Shown here: piece after piece, positions 1-9,300 of the stretch
Layout: every line of letters begins with the position of its first letter
Position numbering within the stretch: the first letter of the stretch is position 1
Source: Kutzneria buriramensis
GTDB lineage: Bacteria; Actinomycetota; Actinomycetes; Mycobacteriales; Pseudonocardiaceae
Assembly: GCF_003387475.1 (NCBI RefSeq)
Contig: NZ_QUNO01000002.1
Span: forward strand, 761,034 to 825,033
Length of the DNA stretch: 64,000 nt
Direction of reading: 5' to 3'
Notes under the pieces: generated by a model
Told to the model about the DNA's origin: nothing
The model's input: the letters and a program-made list of their open reading frames with translations, nothing else
Databases searched by the model: none
Program-made: the position numbers and the translations under genes

Positions 1-3000
1 AGGTGCGTCCAGGCGTTCAGGTCGGACATCTCCGTCGACACCGCCGCCTTCGTCACGACGGCGTTGTCCGCGTCGGATTCCGGCATCTCGAACGTCCACG
101 CGCCGAGCTGGTTGTTGTCGGCGTCGATGACGTGCCCCAGCCGGAACTTGCTGGAGTGGTCGCCGTCCACGGTGACCGCGTCGACCTTGCAGGCCGACAC
201 CTTGGTCAAGTCGCAGTCCTTGCTCTGCAACAGAACCCACGCCGACACGGTGAACGCCTGGTCCAGCCGGAGATCCACGCCCGTGGTGGCGGCGTAACCG
301 GTGGTGCCGTCGAACGTGCCGGCGTTGCCGACCCGGCCCGGTGTGAAGCTCGCACCGCCGGTCAGGGTCGCCCCCCGCGCGCCGACCGCGTCGGCGGCGT
401 TGTGGCCGCTGGACTCGTCCAGCGGGTAGTTGTGCACGAGCGTGAGGTCACGCCCGGCCATGGTCTGGATCTCCGTGGCGAACAGCGCCCGCGAGTACAC
501 CGAGACGTCGTCGATGGAGCCCGCGAGGTACTCCACCGGCGCGCCGGCCCACTTCGCGCGGCCGATCTGCAAGCCGCCGGTCGCGTTCCAGGTCTGGGTG
601 TGCGCGACCGAGCCGACCAGCGCGCCGTTGACGTACAGCTGCGACTGGTGCGCGCTGGAGTCGTACACGGCGACCAGGTGCGTCCACTGCCCGACCTGGA
701 CGGACCCACCGACGACCTCGTCGCGCTGGGTGCCGTCGTCCGGGGCGTCCTGGGCGAACATCACGAAGCCCCAGCGGCCGTCGGACCGGGCCCGCAGCTT
801 GAACGCGCTGTCCTGCGTGCCGTCCTCGGACACGACCGTGGCTAGACTGGACACGCTGTCCACCCTGGCCCACGCCGCCACCGAGAAGCTGCGGTCGACG
901 TCGACCACGTGCGGCAGGCTGACTGCCGAGGTCTTGCCGTCCAGCCGCACCGCGAGGTCGTTCGGGTCCGGCATCGACGACTGGCCGCCGGTGTAGTCGA
1001 CCGCGCCGACGGCCGTGCCGTCCGCGCCCTTCGTCGAGGCGTCCTTGAGGTTGCCGTCCAGCTTCCAGTTGCCCTGGGTCACGCTGGCCTGGCTGACGAT
1101 GCCGCGGATCTCCTCGTCCGACAGCACCCGGCTGTAGGCCCGCACGTCGTCGATCGCGCCGTGCCAGTTGTTGGTCATCGTGCCCTGCCACAGGCCCCGC
1201 CCGAACAGCATCGGCCCGGTCGCGTTGAACGCGCCGGTCTGCGCGGCCGTGCCGGCCAGCACACCGTTGACGTACAGCCGGATCTGCTTGTTCGGCGCGT
1301 CGTAGACGGCGGTCAGCTGGGTCCATTCACCGGTCTTCGCGCCGGTCGGCCCCTGCACGATCGAGTCGCTGGCCCGGGTCACCGAGTCCGCCGAGGTGGT
1401 GTAGAACTCCCACTTCGCGCCGTTGGGATCGTTGCGGTAGTCGAGGAAGAACGCGCTGTTCACCGCGCCGGTCTGGGACACCACGGTCACGGCGGTGTTG
1501 GGGGCGACGGTGTCGAGCTTCGCCCACGCGGACACGGTGTAGCTCTGGTCCGTGCGCACCACCGGCGAGCCGGTGGACACGTAGTCCTCGTTGTTGTCCA
1601 ACTGCACCGCGCCGTTCACGGCGCCCTTGGCGATGAAGTGCGCGCCGGCCTGCAACACGCCCGCGCTGCCGCCCGGCACGCTGTTGGCGGCGGTGCTGCC
1701 GCTGGTCTCGTCCAGCTTCCAGTAGCCGACCTGGACGTTGTCCCGGCTGACCGCCGCGCTGATCTCGCTGGCGGTCAGGCTCCGGTCGTACACCTTGACC
1801 TCGTCGACCGCGCCGATGACGTAGTCGCGGTTGGGATCGGAGTCCCACAGCGTCCGGCCGACCCGCAGCGGGCCGGCGACGTACGGCACCACCTGGGTGC
1901 GCGGCACGGTCGCCGACAGCACACCGTTGACGTACAGCCTGAGCTGCTTGCTCGGGGCGTCGTAGACGGCGGTCAGCTGCGTCCACTGGCCCAGTTGCGC
2001 CGTGTTCGCGGAGACGGCCATGTCCGTGCCGACCGGGTTGTAGACGCCGAACACCCAGTGCCCGCCGTTGTCCGGCCGGTACCAGAGATCGAAGCCGGCG
2101 AACTTGTCCCCGTCCTGGCTGACGATCGCCTGCGCCCCGGCCGGGTTGGTGATCTTCGCCCAGGCCGAGACGCTGAAGCTGGCGTCGGTGCGGACGGTGT
2201 TCCCGGCGGTCATGTAGCCCGAACCGTCCAGGGTCAGCGCGGAACCCACCGCCCCCGGCGCATAGGTCGCGCCGCCGGCGAGAGTTCCGTTGCGGCTGCC
2301 CAGGTACGCGGTGTCGTTGGCGTTGCCCTCGAACGACCACTGGGCCAGCGGGCCGTTGCCGGCACGGACGTAGATGTGCGTCTTCGTGGACGGGCTGCGG
2401 TTGCCGGCCCGGTCCACGCTCTGCACGTACAGGTCCTGCGGCCCGTCCTTCGGCGGCGCGATGCTCACGGTCGCGTTGCCGCCCAAGGCATCCGCGTCCA
2501 CCTGGGTCGACGGCGGATCGCTCCAGCCGTACAGGTAATGGTCCACATCGGACACCTTGTTGGCGCCGAAGGTGAACGTGCCCGGCACGCCGACACCGCC
2601 GTGCCACTGGTTGTCGGCCTGGTACAGCGTGCCCGTCACGACCGGTGGCTGGTCGGGGGCGACCCGGTCCACGATGAACGGGCCCGGACCGTTCTTCCAG
2701 TCGCCGCCGTCGGGACCGTCGCTGCCCCACAGCGTCCAGCTGACGTTCTGGCCGTTGCGGTTGCGCAGGTCGACGTCCTGGGTGAAGACGCTGCCCGAGG
2801 CCAGCGTCGGCCCCGCGTGGTGCTCGGACGCGCCGCCGTAGACGTCCCACTCGGCGGTCAGCTGGTCGTTGTCCGGGTCGGTCAGCTTGCCCTGGAGCCG
2901 GATCGAGTCGTCGCCCACGTACGCCTCGCCGCCACACCACTTGCAGATGTGCAGCGGCGGCTGGGTCGCCATCTCCACCGGCGGGTTCGGCCGGGTGTTG

Positions 3001-4349
3001 TAGTTGACGATGATCCGCGTGGCGGACGCGTCGAGCTTGCGCCACGCGAACTTGTCGCCCTCGTCGTGCGCCCGGATGTAGTACGCCGACCAGTTGCTGG
3101 GGCTGATGTACTGGCCCACGTTGAAGCCCAGGCCCTTGTTGCCGCCGCAGCCGGTGTAGGCGCTGTCGCCCGGGCTGGTGTCGACGAGGGTGCCGCCCGG
3201 CGCGTTGTTCCAGGTGGTGCCGGCGTCGAAGGTCCGGTCGGCGATGTACAGGTCGTAGTCGCGGGTGTTGCAGCTCGGGCCGTACACGATGGTCGCGTCC
3301 AGCTCGGTGCTGATGATCCGCTTGCCGTTGAGGAAGCTGGTGTCGAACTGCCAGTACGTGCGGGCCACGCCCACCCCGCCGCAGCCGGACCAGCCGACGC
3401 AGTCGCCGACCTTGGCCCACGTGTCGACGTCGCCGCCGCCGTACCAGTGGGTGCTGTCCGGCGAGTCCCGGAACACCTTGGTCCAGTCGCTGCGGTCGAA
3501 GGTGTGCCAGTCGGGGTCGATCACGATGGGGTAGCTGGCGTGCGGGTCCGTCAGCATCGAGTGGTCGGGCACCAGCGTCAGCGACGCCTTGTCCAGCCGC
3601 ACCCCCACCGACGCGAGCCGCCGCGCGCCGTCCCACATGGTCGACGGCGGCGTCTGGAACACGACCTCGCCCTTGGCGTCGAGCGCCTGCACGACGCCGT
3701 TGTCGCCGGGCTTCACGGTGAGGCCGTCGGTGGTCAGGCCGAGCCGGATCTCCCCCACCTTCGCGGCCGCCGCCGGCGTCTTCACGATCAGGTGCTGGCT
3801 GAAGCTGTCGGACTGCGCCTGGAGCACGAGGTCCACGCCCGGCAGCACATCCGGGTAGGTCGCGTCGGCCCCGTCGAGCGTCGGCTTCGGCAGCGGGGTC
3901 GGCCAGCTGAGCGTCAGCGACTTGCCGGGCGCCCCGAAGCGCACCAACGGCGTGTTCCCGCTCCCGGAGAACACGACGTCGGTCGACACCGTCCTCGGCG
4001 CCACCGTGTTGCCGCTCTGCGCCAGCTCGGTGTCCACCGGCACCCAGCTCTGGCCGCGCTGCACCTGCATCGGCACCGTGGACAGCTCCGCCGTCAGGCT
4101 GCCGTCCGGCCGCGCCGAGACCTTGCGGGTCGGCGTGCCCAACGACGTGACGACCACGGGCCGGTTCTGCCGCTTCGCCGCGGCGAACGCGGCCGCCGGG
4201 TCCGCGGTCTCGGCGATCGGATGGAAGTCGGACGCCACCGGCGGGAACAGCACGCCGGTTTGCAGCGCCACCGCCATCGTCGCCACGATGGCGAGCACCA
4301 CGGCCACCACCAGCCATCTCAGGCCGTGTCTCGGGACGGATTCACGCAT
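1..4349 (-). CDS. Giant LamG-repeat surface protein, C-terminus beyond window
   Basis: 1,449 codons are visible and the frame runs off the left edge without a stop, so the gene is partial. Residues 11-30 form one strongly hydrophobic segment (signal or signal anchor). Residues about 45-300 are a beta-rich lead region common in large secreted actinomycete proteins; about 310-420 resembles a DNRLRE-like beta-sandwich (RTYWQFDTS). Four LamG jellyroll modules of about 210 residues follow, starting near residues 665, 872, 1089 and 1304, sharing YDAP and LYVNG phrases; the fourth is cut. LamG folds usually bind glycans or matrix proteins. No catalytic motif is visible; a C-terminal effector, RHS region or further LamG units could lie past the edge. 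The ATG is the first codon before the hydrophobic segment and has a GGGGG tract upstream. Frame is certain, function is not. Confidence 0.88.
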   Translation of the reverse strand, partial: MRESVPRHGLRWLVVAVVLAIVATMAVALQTGVLFPPVASDFHPIAETADPAAAFAAAKRQNRPVVVTSLGTPTRKVSARPDGSLTAELSTVPMQVQRGQSWVPVDTELAQSGNTVAPRTVSTDVVFSGSGNTPLVRFGAPGKSLTLSWPTPLPKPTLDGADATYPDVLPGVDLVLQAQSDSFSQHLIVKTPAAAAKVGEIRLGLTTDGLTVKPGDNGVVQALDAKGEVVFQTPPSTMWDGARRLASVGVRLDKASLTLVPDHSMLTDPHASYPIVIDPDWHTFDRSDWTKVFRDSPDSTHWYGGGDVDTWAKVGDCVGWSGCGGVGVARTYWQFDTSFLNGKRIISTELDATIVYGPSCNTRDYDLYIADRTFDAGTTWNNAPGGTLVDTSPGDSAYTGCGGNKGLGFNVGQYISPSNWSAYYIRAHDEGDKFAWRKLDASATRIIVNYNTRPNPPVEMATQPPLHICKWCGGEAYVGDDSIRLQGKLTDPDNDQLTAEWDVYGGASEHHAGPTLASGSVFTQDVDLRNRNGQNVSWTLWGSDGPDGGDWKNGPGPFIVDRVAPDQPPVVTGTLYQADNQWHGGVGVPGTFTFGANKVSDVDHYLYGWSDPPSTQVDADALGGNATVSIAPPKDGPQDLYVQSVDRAGNRSPSTKTHIYVRAGNGPLAQWSFEGNANDTAYLGSRNGTLAGGATYAPGAVGSALTLDGSGYMTAGNTVRTDASFSVSAWAKITNPAGAQAIVSQDGDKFAGFDLWYRPDNGGHWVFGVYNPVGTDMAVSANTAQLGQWTQLTAVYDAPSKQLRLYVNGVLSATVPRTQVVPYVAGPLRVGRTLWDSDPNRDYVIGAVDEVKVYDRSLTASEISAAVSRDNVQVGYWKLDETSGSTAANSVPGGSAGVLQAGAHFIAKGAVNGAVQLDNNEDYVSTGSPVVRTDQSYTVSAWAKLDTVAPNTAVTVVSQTGAVNSAFFLDYRNDPNGAKWEFYTTSADSVTRASDSIVQGPTGAKTGEWTQLTAVYDAPNKQIRLYVNGVLAGTAAQTGAFNATGPMLFGRGLWQGTMTNNWHGAIDDVRAYSRVLSDEEIRGIVSQASVTQGNWKLDGNLKDASTKGADGTAVGAVDYTGGQSSMPDPNDLAVRLDGKTSAVSLPHVVDVDRSFSVAAWARVDSVSSLATVVSEDGTQDSAFKLRARSDGRWGFVMFAQDAPDDGTQRDEVVGGSVQVGQWTHLVAVYDSSAHQSQLYVNGALVGSVAHTQTWNATGGLQIGRAKWAGAPVEYLAGSIDDVSVYSRALFATEIQTMAGRDLTLVHNYPLDESSGHNAADAVGARGATLTGGASFTPGRVGNAGTFDGTTGYAATTGVDLRLDQAFTVSAWVLLQSKDCDLTKVSACKVDAVTVDGDHSSKFRLGHVIDADNNQLGAWTFEMPESDADNAVVTKAAVSTEMSDLNAWTH

Positions 4350-4614
4350 CACTGCCAAGCCCCCTGAACCTCTCGAATCCCCAAAAACCCGGGCGGAGGC
4401 TGGCACGGCGAGCTCCCACCGGCCTTGCAGAAACCTTGAATGCGCAGGTGAGGGACGTTCCGACGGCGGTTCCCGCCCGTCGAGACGTTCGATGAATTGC
4501 GTACTTCGATTGCAAGTTTGCGAATATCAATGCAGATATTGCTCTCAGATGTCGAGCTGCCTACAGTCGAGGTCCCTGCCCATCTCGTGCAATGACGGAC
4601 GAGAGGAACACACC
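4350..4614. promoter_or_regulatory. Divergent intergenic region of LamG gene and GH71-like gene
   Basis: No gene seen. Bases 4480-4560 are clearly more AT-rich than their surroundings and hold imperfect mirrored blocks (GCGAATATC and GATATTGC), so promoters and an operator for the two divergent exported proteins probably sit here. No convincing consensus -35/-10 pair could be assigned. GAGAGGAA just before 4615 is the ribosome binding site that fixes the GTG start of the glycosidase. Confidence 0.4.
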
Positions 4615-6546
4615 GTGACAATCTCCCGCAGGAGGTTCCTGGGCTCCGCCGCCGCGGCGACCGCCCTGCCCTGGCTGGCCCTGCCGGCCGTCGAGGCGCA
4701 GGCCGCCAGCCCGGTCGGCGACGTGGTCGGCAAGATCACCGTGGGCTATCAGGGCTGGTTCGCCTGCGTCGGCGACGGCGCGCCGATCAACGCCTGGTGG
4801 CACTGGAGCAACGACTGGGGCCAGCCGCCGACGCCCACCAACAACTGGATCAACGTCTGGCCCGACATGCGCGAGTACGCCCGCGGCTACCAGTCGGCGT
4901 ACGCGAATCTCGGCAACGGCCAGCCCGCGACGCTGTTCTCCTCGTACGACCAGCAGACCGTCGACACGCATTTCGCGTGGATGCGCCAGTACGGCTGCGA
5001 CACCGCCGCCCTGCAACGGTTCAACCCCAACGGCGGCGAGGGCGCCACTCGCGACGCGGTGGCCGCCCGCGTGCGGTCGTCGGCCGAGAGCCACGGCGTG
5101 AAGTTCTACATCATGTACGACGTCTCGGGGTGGACGACCATGCAGTCGGAGATCAAGGCCGACTGGACGAACAAGATGTCCGGCCACGCCGCGTCGTCGG
5201 CGTATGCCCGTCAGAACGGGAAACCCGTCGTCGGCATCTGGGGTTTCGGCTTCAGCGACGGCAATCACCCGTGGGACGCCGGCACGTGCCTGGACGTGAT
5301 CAACTGGTTCAAGGGCCAGGGCTGTTACGTGATGGGCGGCGTGCCTCGCGAGTGGCGTGTCGGCGGCGCCGGCACCCGTACCGGTTTCCTCGACACCTAC
5401 CATGCCTTCAACATGATCTCGCCGTGGATGGTCGGCGCCATCAGCGACGCCAACGGCTCCGACAACATCTACAACACCATCAACATCGGCGATCAGGCCG
5501 ACTGCAACAGCCATGGCATCGACTACCAGCCGTGCGTGCTACCCGGCGAGGTCCATGCCCGCCAACGCGCCCACGGCGATTTCATGTGGCGGCAGTTCTA
5601 CAACATGGTCCGGGTCGGCGCCCAGGGCATCTACATCTCCATGTTCGACGAGTTCGGCGAGGGCAACCAGATCGCCAAGTCTGCCGAGAACTCGTCCATG
5701 CTGCCCACCAATTCCGGCATGCTCGCCCTGGACGAGGACGGCACTCCCTGCTCGTCCGACTACTACCTGCGCCTCACCGCCGACGGCGGCCGCATGCTCA
5801 AGGGCCAGATCCCTTTGACCGCAACCCGTCCGACACCGCCGGTCGTCGGCTCCGGCGACACCCAGGCCCCATCCGTCCCCAGTGGACTGACCGTCACCTC
5901 GCACACCGCCACCACTGTCGGCCTGTCCTGGACCGCCGCCACCGACAACGTCGGCGTCACCGGCTACCGCATCTTCGCCAACGGCGGCCAGGTCGGTTCG
6001 TCGGCGACGACTTCGTTCACCGCCACCGGTTTGACCCCCGCGACCTCGTACAGTTTCACCGTCACCGCCCAGGATGCCGCCGGCAATTCCTCCCCTGCCT
6101 CGGCGGCCGCCTCCGTCACGACCGATTCCGGTGGCAACCTCGCGCTGAACCGCCCCACCGCCGAGTCCAGCCACACCCAGGTCTACGCCTGCGGCAATGC
6201 CGTCGACGGCAACACCGGCAGCTACTGGGAAAGCGCCAACAACGCCTTCCCCCAGTGGCTCCAGGTCGACCTCGGCGCCTCGACGCCGGCCAGCCGCCTC
6301 GTGCTCACCCTGCCTCCGCTGGCCGCGTGGGGCGCCCGTACCCAGACCCTGTCCGTTTCCGCCTCCACCGACGGCACCACCTTCACCCCGCTCGTCGGCT
6401 CGGCCGGCTACACCTTCGACCCCAACACCGGCAACACCGTCACCATCCCCGTCCCCGCCGGCAGCCGCCGGTACCTGCGCTTGACGTTCACCGCCAACAC
6501 CGGCTGGCCCGCCGGCCAGGTGTCGGAGTTCCAGGTGTACGCGTGA
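4615..6546 (+). CDS. Tat-exported GH71/GH99-like glycosidase with FN3 and discoidin modules
   Basis: A 643-residue secreted glycan-active enzyme. The N-terminus has a Tat motif (SRRRFLG) and hydrophobic stretch ending near residue 31. Residues about 36-398 resemble the (alpha/beta)8 hydrolases annotated glycoside hydrolase family 71/99-like (opening VGYQGWFACVGDG; MYDVSGW; WGFGFSDG). An FN3 domain (about 415-502, opening TQAPSVPSGLTV) links to an F5/8 type C (discoidin, CBM32-like) domain (about 508-643) that should bind the polysaccharide. The substrate cannot be read from the sequence; alpha-mannan or alpha-glucan are the usual family targets. The GTG start is chosen because it begins the Tat signal and has GAGAGGAA six bases upstream; the frame stays open far upstream but without signal-like sequence. 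It is divergent from the LamG gene. Confidence 0.85.
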   Translation: MTISRRRFLGSAAAATALPWLALPAVEAQAASPVGDVVGKITVGYQGWFACVGDGAPINAWWHWSNDWGQPPTPTNNWINVWPDMREYARGYQSAYANLGNGQPATLFSSYDQQTVDTHFAWMRQYGCDTAALQRFNPNGGEGATRDAVAARVRSSAESHGVKFYIMYDVSGWTTMQSEIKADWTNKMSGHAASSAYARQNGKPVVGIWGFGFSDGNHPWDAGTCLDVINWFKGQGCYVMGGVPREWRVGGAGTRTGFLDTYHAFNMISPWMVGAISDANGSDNIYNTINIGDQADCNSHGIDYQPCVLPGEVHARQRAHGDFMWRQFYNMVRVGAQGIYISMFDEFGEGNQIAKSAENSSMLPTNSGMLALDEDGTPCSSDYYLRLTADGGRMLKGQIPLTATRPTPPVVGSGDTQAPSVPSGLTVTSHTATTVGLSWTAATDNVGVTGYRIFANGGQVGSSATTSFTATGLTPATSYSFTVTAQDAAGNSSPASAAASVTTDSGGNLALNRPTAESSHTQVYACGNAVDGNTGSYWESANNAFPQWLQVDLGASTPASRLVLTLPPLAAWGARTQTLSVSASTDGTTFTPLVGSAGYTFDPNTGNTVTIPVPAGSRRYLRLTFTANTGWPAGQVSEFQVYA

Positions 6547-6552
6547 CTCCCG

Positions 6553-6580
6553 GCCACCGGCCCGGCCGCGGGCCGGTGGC
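6553..6580. terminator. Bidirectional terminator-like hairpin
   Basis: Perfect 11-bp arms (GCCACCGGCCC and its complement) around a 6-base loop, lying in the 37-base gap between two converging stop codons. GC-rich with no T tract, as is common for actinomycete terminators. Confidence 0.7.
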
Positions 6581-6583
6581 ACC

Positions 6584-7951
6584 TCACCCCATCCACACCG
6601 CCTTGGCGTTGCAGAACTCCTTGATCCCCAGGTCCGACAGCTCCCGCCCGTACCCCGAGTTCTTCACGCCACCGAACGGCAGCTCCGGGTACGACGCCAC
6701 CATCCCGTTCACGAACACCAGACCCGCCTCAAGGTCCCGGGCGAAGCGATCACCTTCCTCGGCGTCGGACGTCCACGCACACGCCCCGAGCCCGAACGCC
6801 GTGGCGTTGGCCAGCTCCACCGCCTCCCCGTAACCGTCCACTTTGTACAAAGCGGCGACCGGCCCGAACACCTCCTCGCGATACATCCGCATGCCCTCGC
6901 GAACACCCGAGACCACCGTCGGCGGATACCACCACCCGTCCCCCTCCGGAACCTCCCCGCCCACAAGCACCTCGGCGCCGGAGGAAACCGCGTCCCCCAC
7001 CAACTCCACCACATCGGCCCGGCCCTGCTCCGTCGCCAACGGCCCGACATCCGTCGACTCCAGCATCGGATCACCGACACTCAACTGCGACATCGCCTTC
7101 ACGAACTCCGCCGCGAACTCCTCGTACACCCCGGCATGCACGATGAACCGCTTGGCCGCGATGCAGCTCTGCCCGTTGTTCTGGCACCGCGCCACCGCGG
7201 CGACCTCGGCCGCACGGGCCACATCGGCGCTGGGCATCACCACGAAGGCGTCGGATCCCCCCAGCTCCAGCACCGTCTTCTTCAGACTCTCGCCGGCAAC
7301 GGACGCCAGCGACCGCCCCGCCGCCTCGCTCCCGGTGAGCGTCGCCGCCCGCACCCGGTCATCCCGAACGACACCAGCCACCCGATCCGACCCGATCAGC
7401 AACGTCTGCAACGCACCCGACGGAAAACCGGCGCGCAGGAACAACTCCCCCAGGTACAACGCCGTCTGCGGCACGTTCGAAGCGTGCTTGAGCAGGCCCG
7501 CGTTCCCCGCCATCAGCGCCGGCGCGGCGAACCGCACGACCTGCCACAGCGGAAAGTTCCAGGGCATCACCGCGAGCACCACCCCCAGCGGCTGATACCG
7601 CACGTACGCCCGCTCCGCTCCCACCGCCGCGGCATCCGCCGGCACATCGGCGAGGTACTCCGAAGCGTGCTCGGCGTAGAACCGCATCGCCTTCGCGCAC
7701 TTCCCCGCCTCCGCCTGCGCCGCGGCGAGCGTCTTGCCCATCTCGGTCGTCATGGTCCGGGCTATGTCGCCGGCTTCGAGCAGATCCGCGGCCTTCCGGA
7801 GCCAGCCGGCGCGGTCGGCGAACGTCGTCCGGGACAGCTCCTCGAAGCCCGCACTGGCGTTCGCGATCCGGTGCTCGACCTCGGCGTCGGTGTGCGGTTC
7901 GAAGGTGCGTTCCGTCTCCCCGGTGGCGGGGTTCACCGTTGCGATGGCCAT
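6584..7951 (-). CDS. NAD(P)-dependent aldehyde (succinate-semialdehyde-type) dehydrogenase
   Basis: A 455-residue member of the aldehyde dehydrogenase superfamily, closest in length and motifs to the short succinate-semialdehyde dehydrogenase group. It oxidises an aldehyde to the acid with NAD(P)+ in the cytosol. Visible landmarks are the N-terminal VNPATGE, cofactor-fold PWNFP near 130, general base Glu229 in VLELGGSD and catalytic Cys263 in NNGQSC. The start at MAIATVNPATGE is preferred to an in-frame GTG 13 codons upstream because family members begin there. It stands alone between a terminator and the divergent Ku gene, so the physiological substrate is open. Confidence 0.88.
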   Translation of the reverse strand: MAIATVNPATGETERTFEPHTDAEVEHRIANASAGFEELSRTTFADRAGWLRKAADLLEAGDIARTMTTEMGKTLAAAQAEAGKCAKAMRFYAEHASEYLADVPADAAAVGAERAYVRYQPLGVVLAVMPWNFPLWQVVRFAAPALMAGNAGLLKHASNVPQTALYLGELFLRAGFPSGALQTLLIGSDRVAGVVRDDRVRAATLTGSEAAGRSLASVAGESLKKTVLELGGSDAFVVMPSADVARAAEVAAVARCQNNGQSCIAAKRFIVHAGVYEEFAAEFVKAMSQLSVGDPMLESTDVGPLATEQGRADVVELVGDAVSSGAEVLVGGEVPEGDGWWYPPTVVSGVREGMRMYREEVFGPVAALYKVDGYGEAVELANATAFGLGACAWTSDAEEGDRFARDLEAGLVFVNGMVASYPELPFGGVKNSGYGRELSDLGIKEFCNAKAVWMG

Positions 7952-8067
7952 GCCATCGGGTGCCCGGGCACACCCCCGCCAAACGCTCACGCCTGGCGCT
8001 TCCGTCCGATCTCGCTCACCATGGTGGGGGGAACGTCAGCCCTGGTCAGCGGCGGGAGGTGGGCCTG

Positions 8068-8937
8068 ATGCGGGCGATGTGGAAGGGGACGGTGGCCTTC
8101 GGTCTGGTCGCCATCCCGATCAACCTGTACGCGGCGACCGAGAACAAGGGCGTCTCGCTGCGCCAGGTGCACGAGAGCGACGGCGGCCGGATCCAGTACA
8201 GGCGGTACTGCTCGGTGGAGGACGTCGAGGTGCCCTACGCGGAGATCGCCAAGGGCTACGAGATCGAGGACGGCCGGATGGTGGTGATCACCGACGCCGA
8301 GCTCCAGAGCCTGCCGCTGCCCACGCAGAAGACGATCGAGGTGCTGGAGTTCGTGCCGCTGGCGGCGATCGACCCGATCTTCTTCGACAAGGCCTACTAC
8401 CTGGAGCCGCAGAAGTCCGCGGTCAAGCCGTACGTGCTGCTGCGGGACGCGCTGCACAAGTCGGGGCACGTGGCGATCGCCAAGGTGGCGCTGCGCCAGC
8501 GCGAGGTGCTGGCGGTGCTGCGCGTGCACAACGACGTGCTGACGATGTCGACGATGCTGTGGCCGGACGAGGTCCGCACGCCGGACTTCTCGTTCCTGCA
8601 ACAGGACGCGCCGCAGGTGCGGGAGCAGGAGCTGACCATGGCGGGCCAGCTGATCGACTCGCTGGCCGAGCCGGTGTTCGAGCCGGACCGCTACCAGGAC
8701 AGCTACCGGCAGGCGCTGGAGAACCTGATCGACGCCAAGATCGAGGGCGAGGAGGTCACCACGCCGCCGGGCGTCGAGCAGACGGCCGAGGTGGTGGACC
8801 TGATCAGCGCGCTCCAGGCCAGCGTGAACGCGGCCAGCCGGTCGAAGACCCCGGCCAAGTCGTCCCGCAAGCCCGCCGCGGCCAAGGCGGCGGAGAAGAA
8901 GCCACCGGCGAAGCGCCGCCCGACCAAGAGCGCCTAA
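8068..8937 (+). CDS. ku: Ku family end-binding protein (NHEJ)
   Basis: A 289-residue bacterial Ku homodimer subunit that threads onto double-strand DNA ends and recruits LigD. It opens with the family signature MWKGTVAFGLVAIPI and carries the Ku bridge region (KTIEVLEFVPL, DKAYYLEP). Residues beyond about 265 are the Lys/Ala/Pro-rich basic tail typical of actinobacterial Ku, thought to bind DNA. GGGAGGT upstream supports the ATG at MRAMWKG; the second Met three codons later is an alternative. A LigD-type polymerase lies about 19 kb away rather than next door. Confidence 0.93.
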   Translation: MRAMWKGTVAFGLVAIPINLYAATENKGVSLRQVHESDGGRIQYRRYCSVEDVEVPYAEIAKGYEIEDGRMVVITDAELQSLPLPTQKTIEVLEFVPLAAIDPIFFDKAYYLEPQKSAVKPYVLLRDALHKSGHVAIAKVALRQREVLAVLRVHNDVLTMSTMLWPDEVRTPDFSFLQQDAPQVREQELTMAGQLIDSLAEPVFEPDRYQDSYRQALENLIDAKIEGEEVTTPPGVEQTAEVVDLISALQASVNAASRSKTPAKSSRKPAAAKAAEKKPPAKRRPTKSA

Positions 8938-9064
8938 TACACCCAAGATCGTTCCCAGCGGCAGCCACCCCTGCCGCGACACGCCGGGCGGTTGTGCGAG
9001 ACTCTGCGGCCTCGCGGTGGTAGCAAGGAACTCCGTGAGAGTCAATCGCACGGAGGGCGCAACG

Positions 9065-9280
9065 ATGGAGTGCGTGAACTGCACTCGGGGTCTGGACCAC
9101 TGCCACGGCACGCTGATCGTGCACACGACCGAGTTCACCGAGTGCACCGAGCTGATGTGCGAGGACCTCGACTCCTCGCGGCACCTGGCGGTCGTGGACT
9201 GCTCGGCCGTCGACGGCGGCTGTGACTGCGTGTCCGTGCTGGACGAGGAGATCCTCACTCAGCACGACAATGTCGCCTAA
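9065..9280 (+). CDS. Small cysteine-rich hypothetical protein
   Basis: A 71-residue acidic cytosolic protein without signal or membrane segment. Eight cysteines are visible (CVNC near the start, CTE, MCED, VDC, GCDC), plus several histidines, a pattern that could bind a metal or form a redox centre. I recognise it only as the kind of short conserved hypothetical found in Pseudonocardiales. The ATG has a CGGAGGG ribosome binding site; an upstream GTG extension looks non-coding. It ends 20 bases before the converging DUF1206 gene. Confidence 0.7.
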   Translation: MECVNCTRGLDHCHGTLIVHTTEFTECTELMCEDLDSSRHLAVVDCSAVDGGCDCVSVLDEEILTQHDNVA

Positions 9281-9300
9281 TTCTGGGTAAGCCTGATCAC

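Noticed and set aside
1327..4317. Long minus-strand open frame in a second phase of the same region
   Set aside because: Arg/Gly/Ala-rich without recognisable motifs; the real minus-strand frame starts at 4349 and stays open to the window edge.
909..4367. Very long plus-strand open frame (1,152 codons) opposite the LamG gene
   Set aside because: Arg/Val/Ala-rich composition with no domain; it is the antisense shadow of the LamG coding frame, which shows clean jellyroll motifs.
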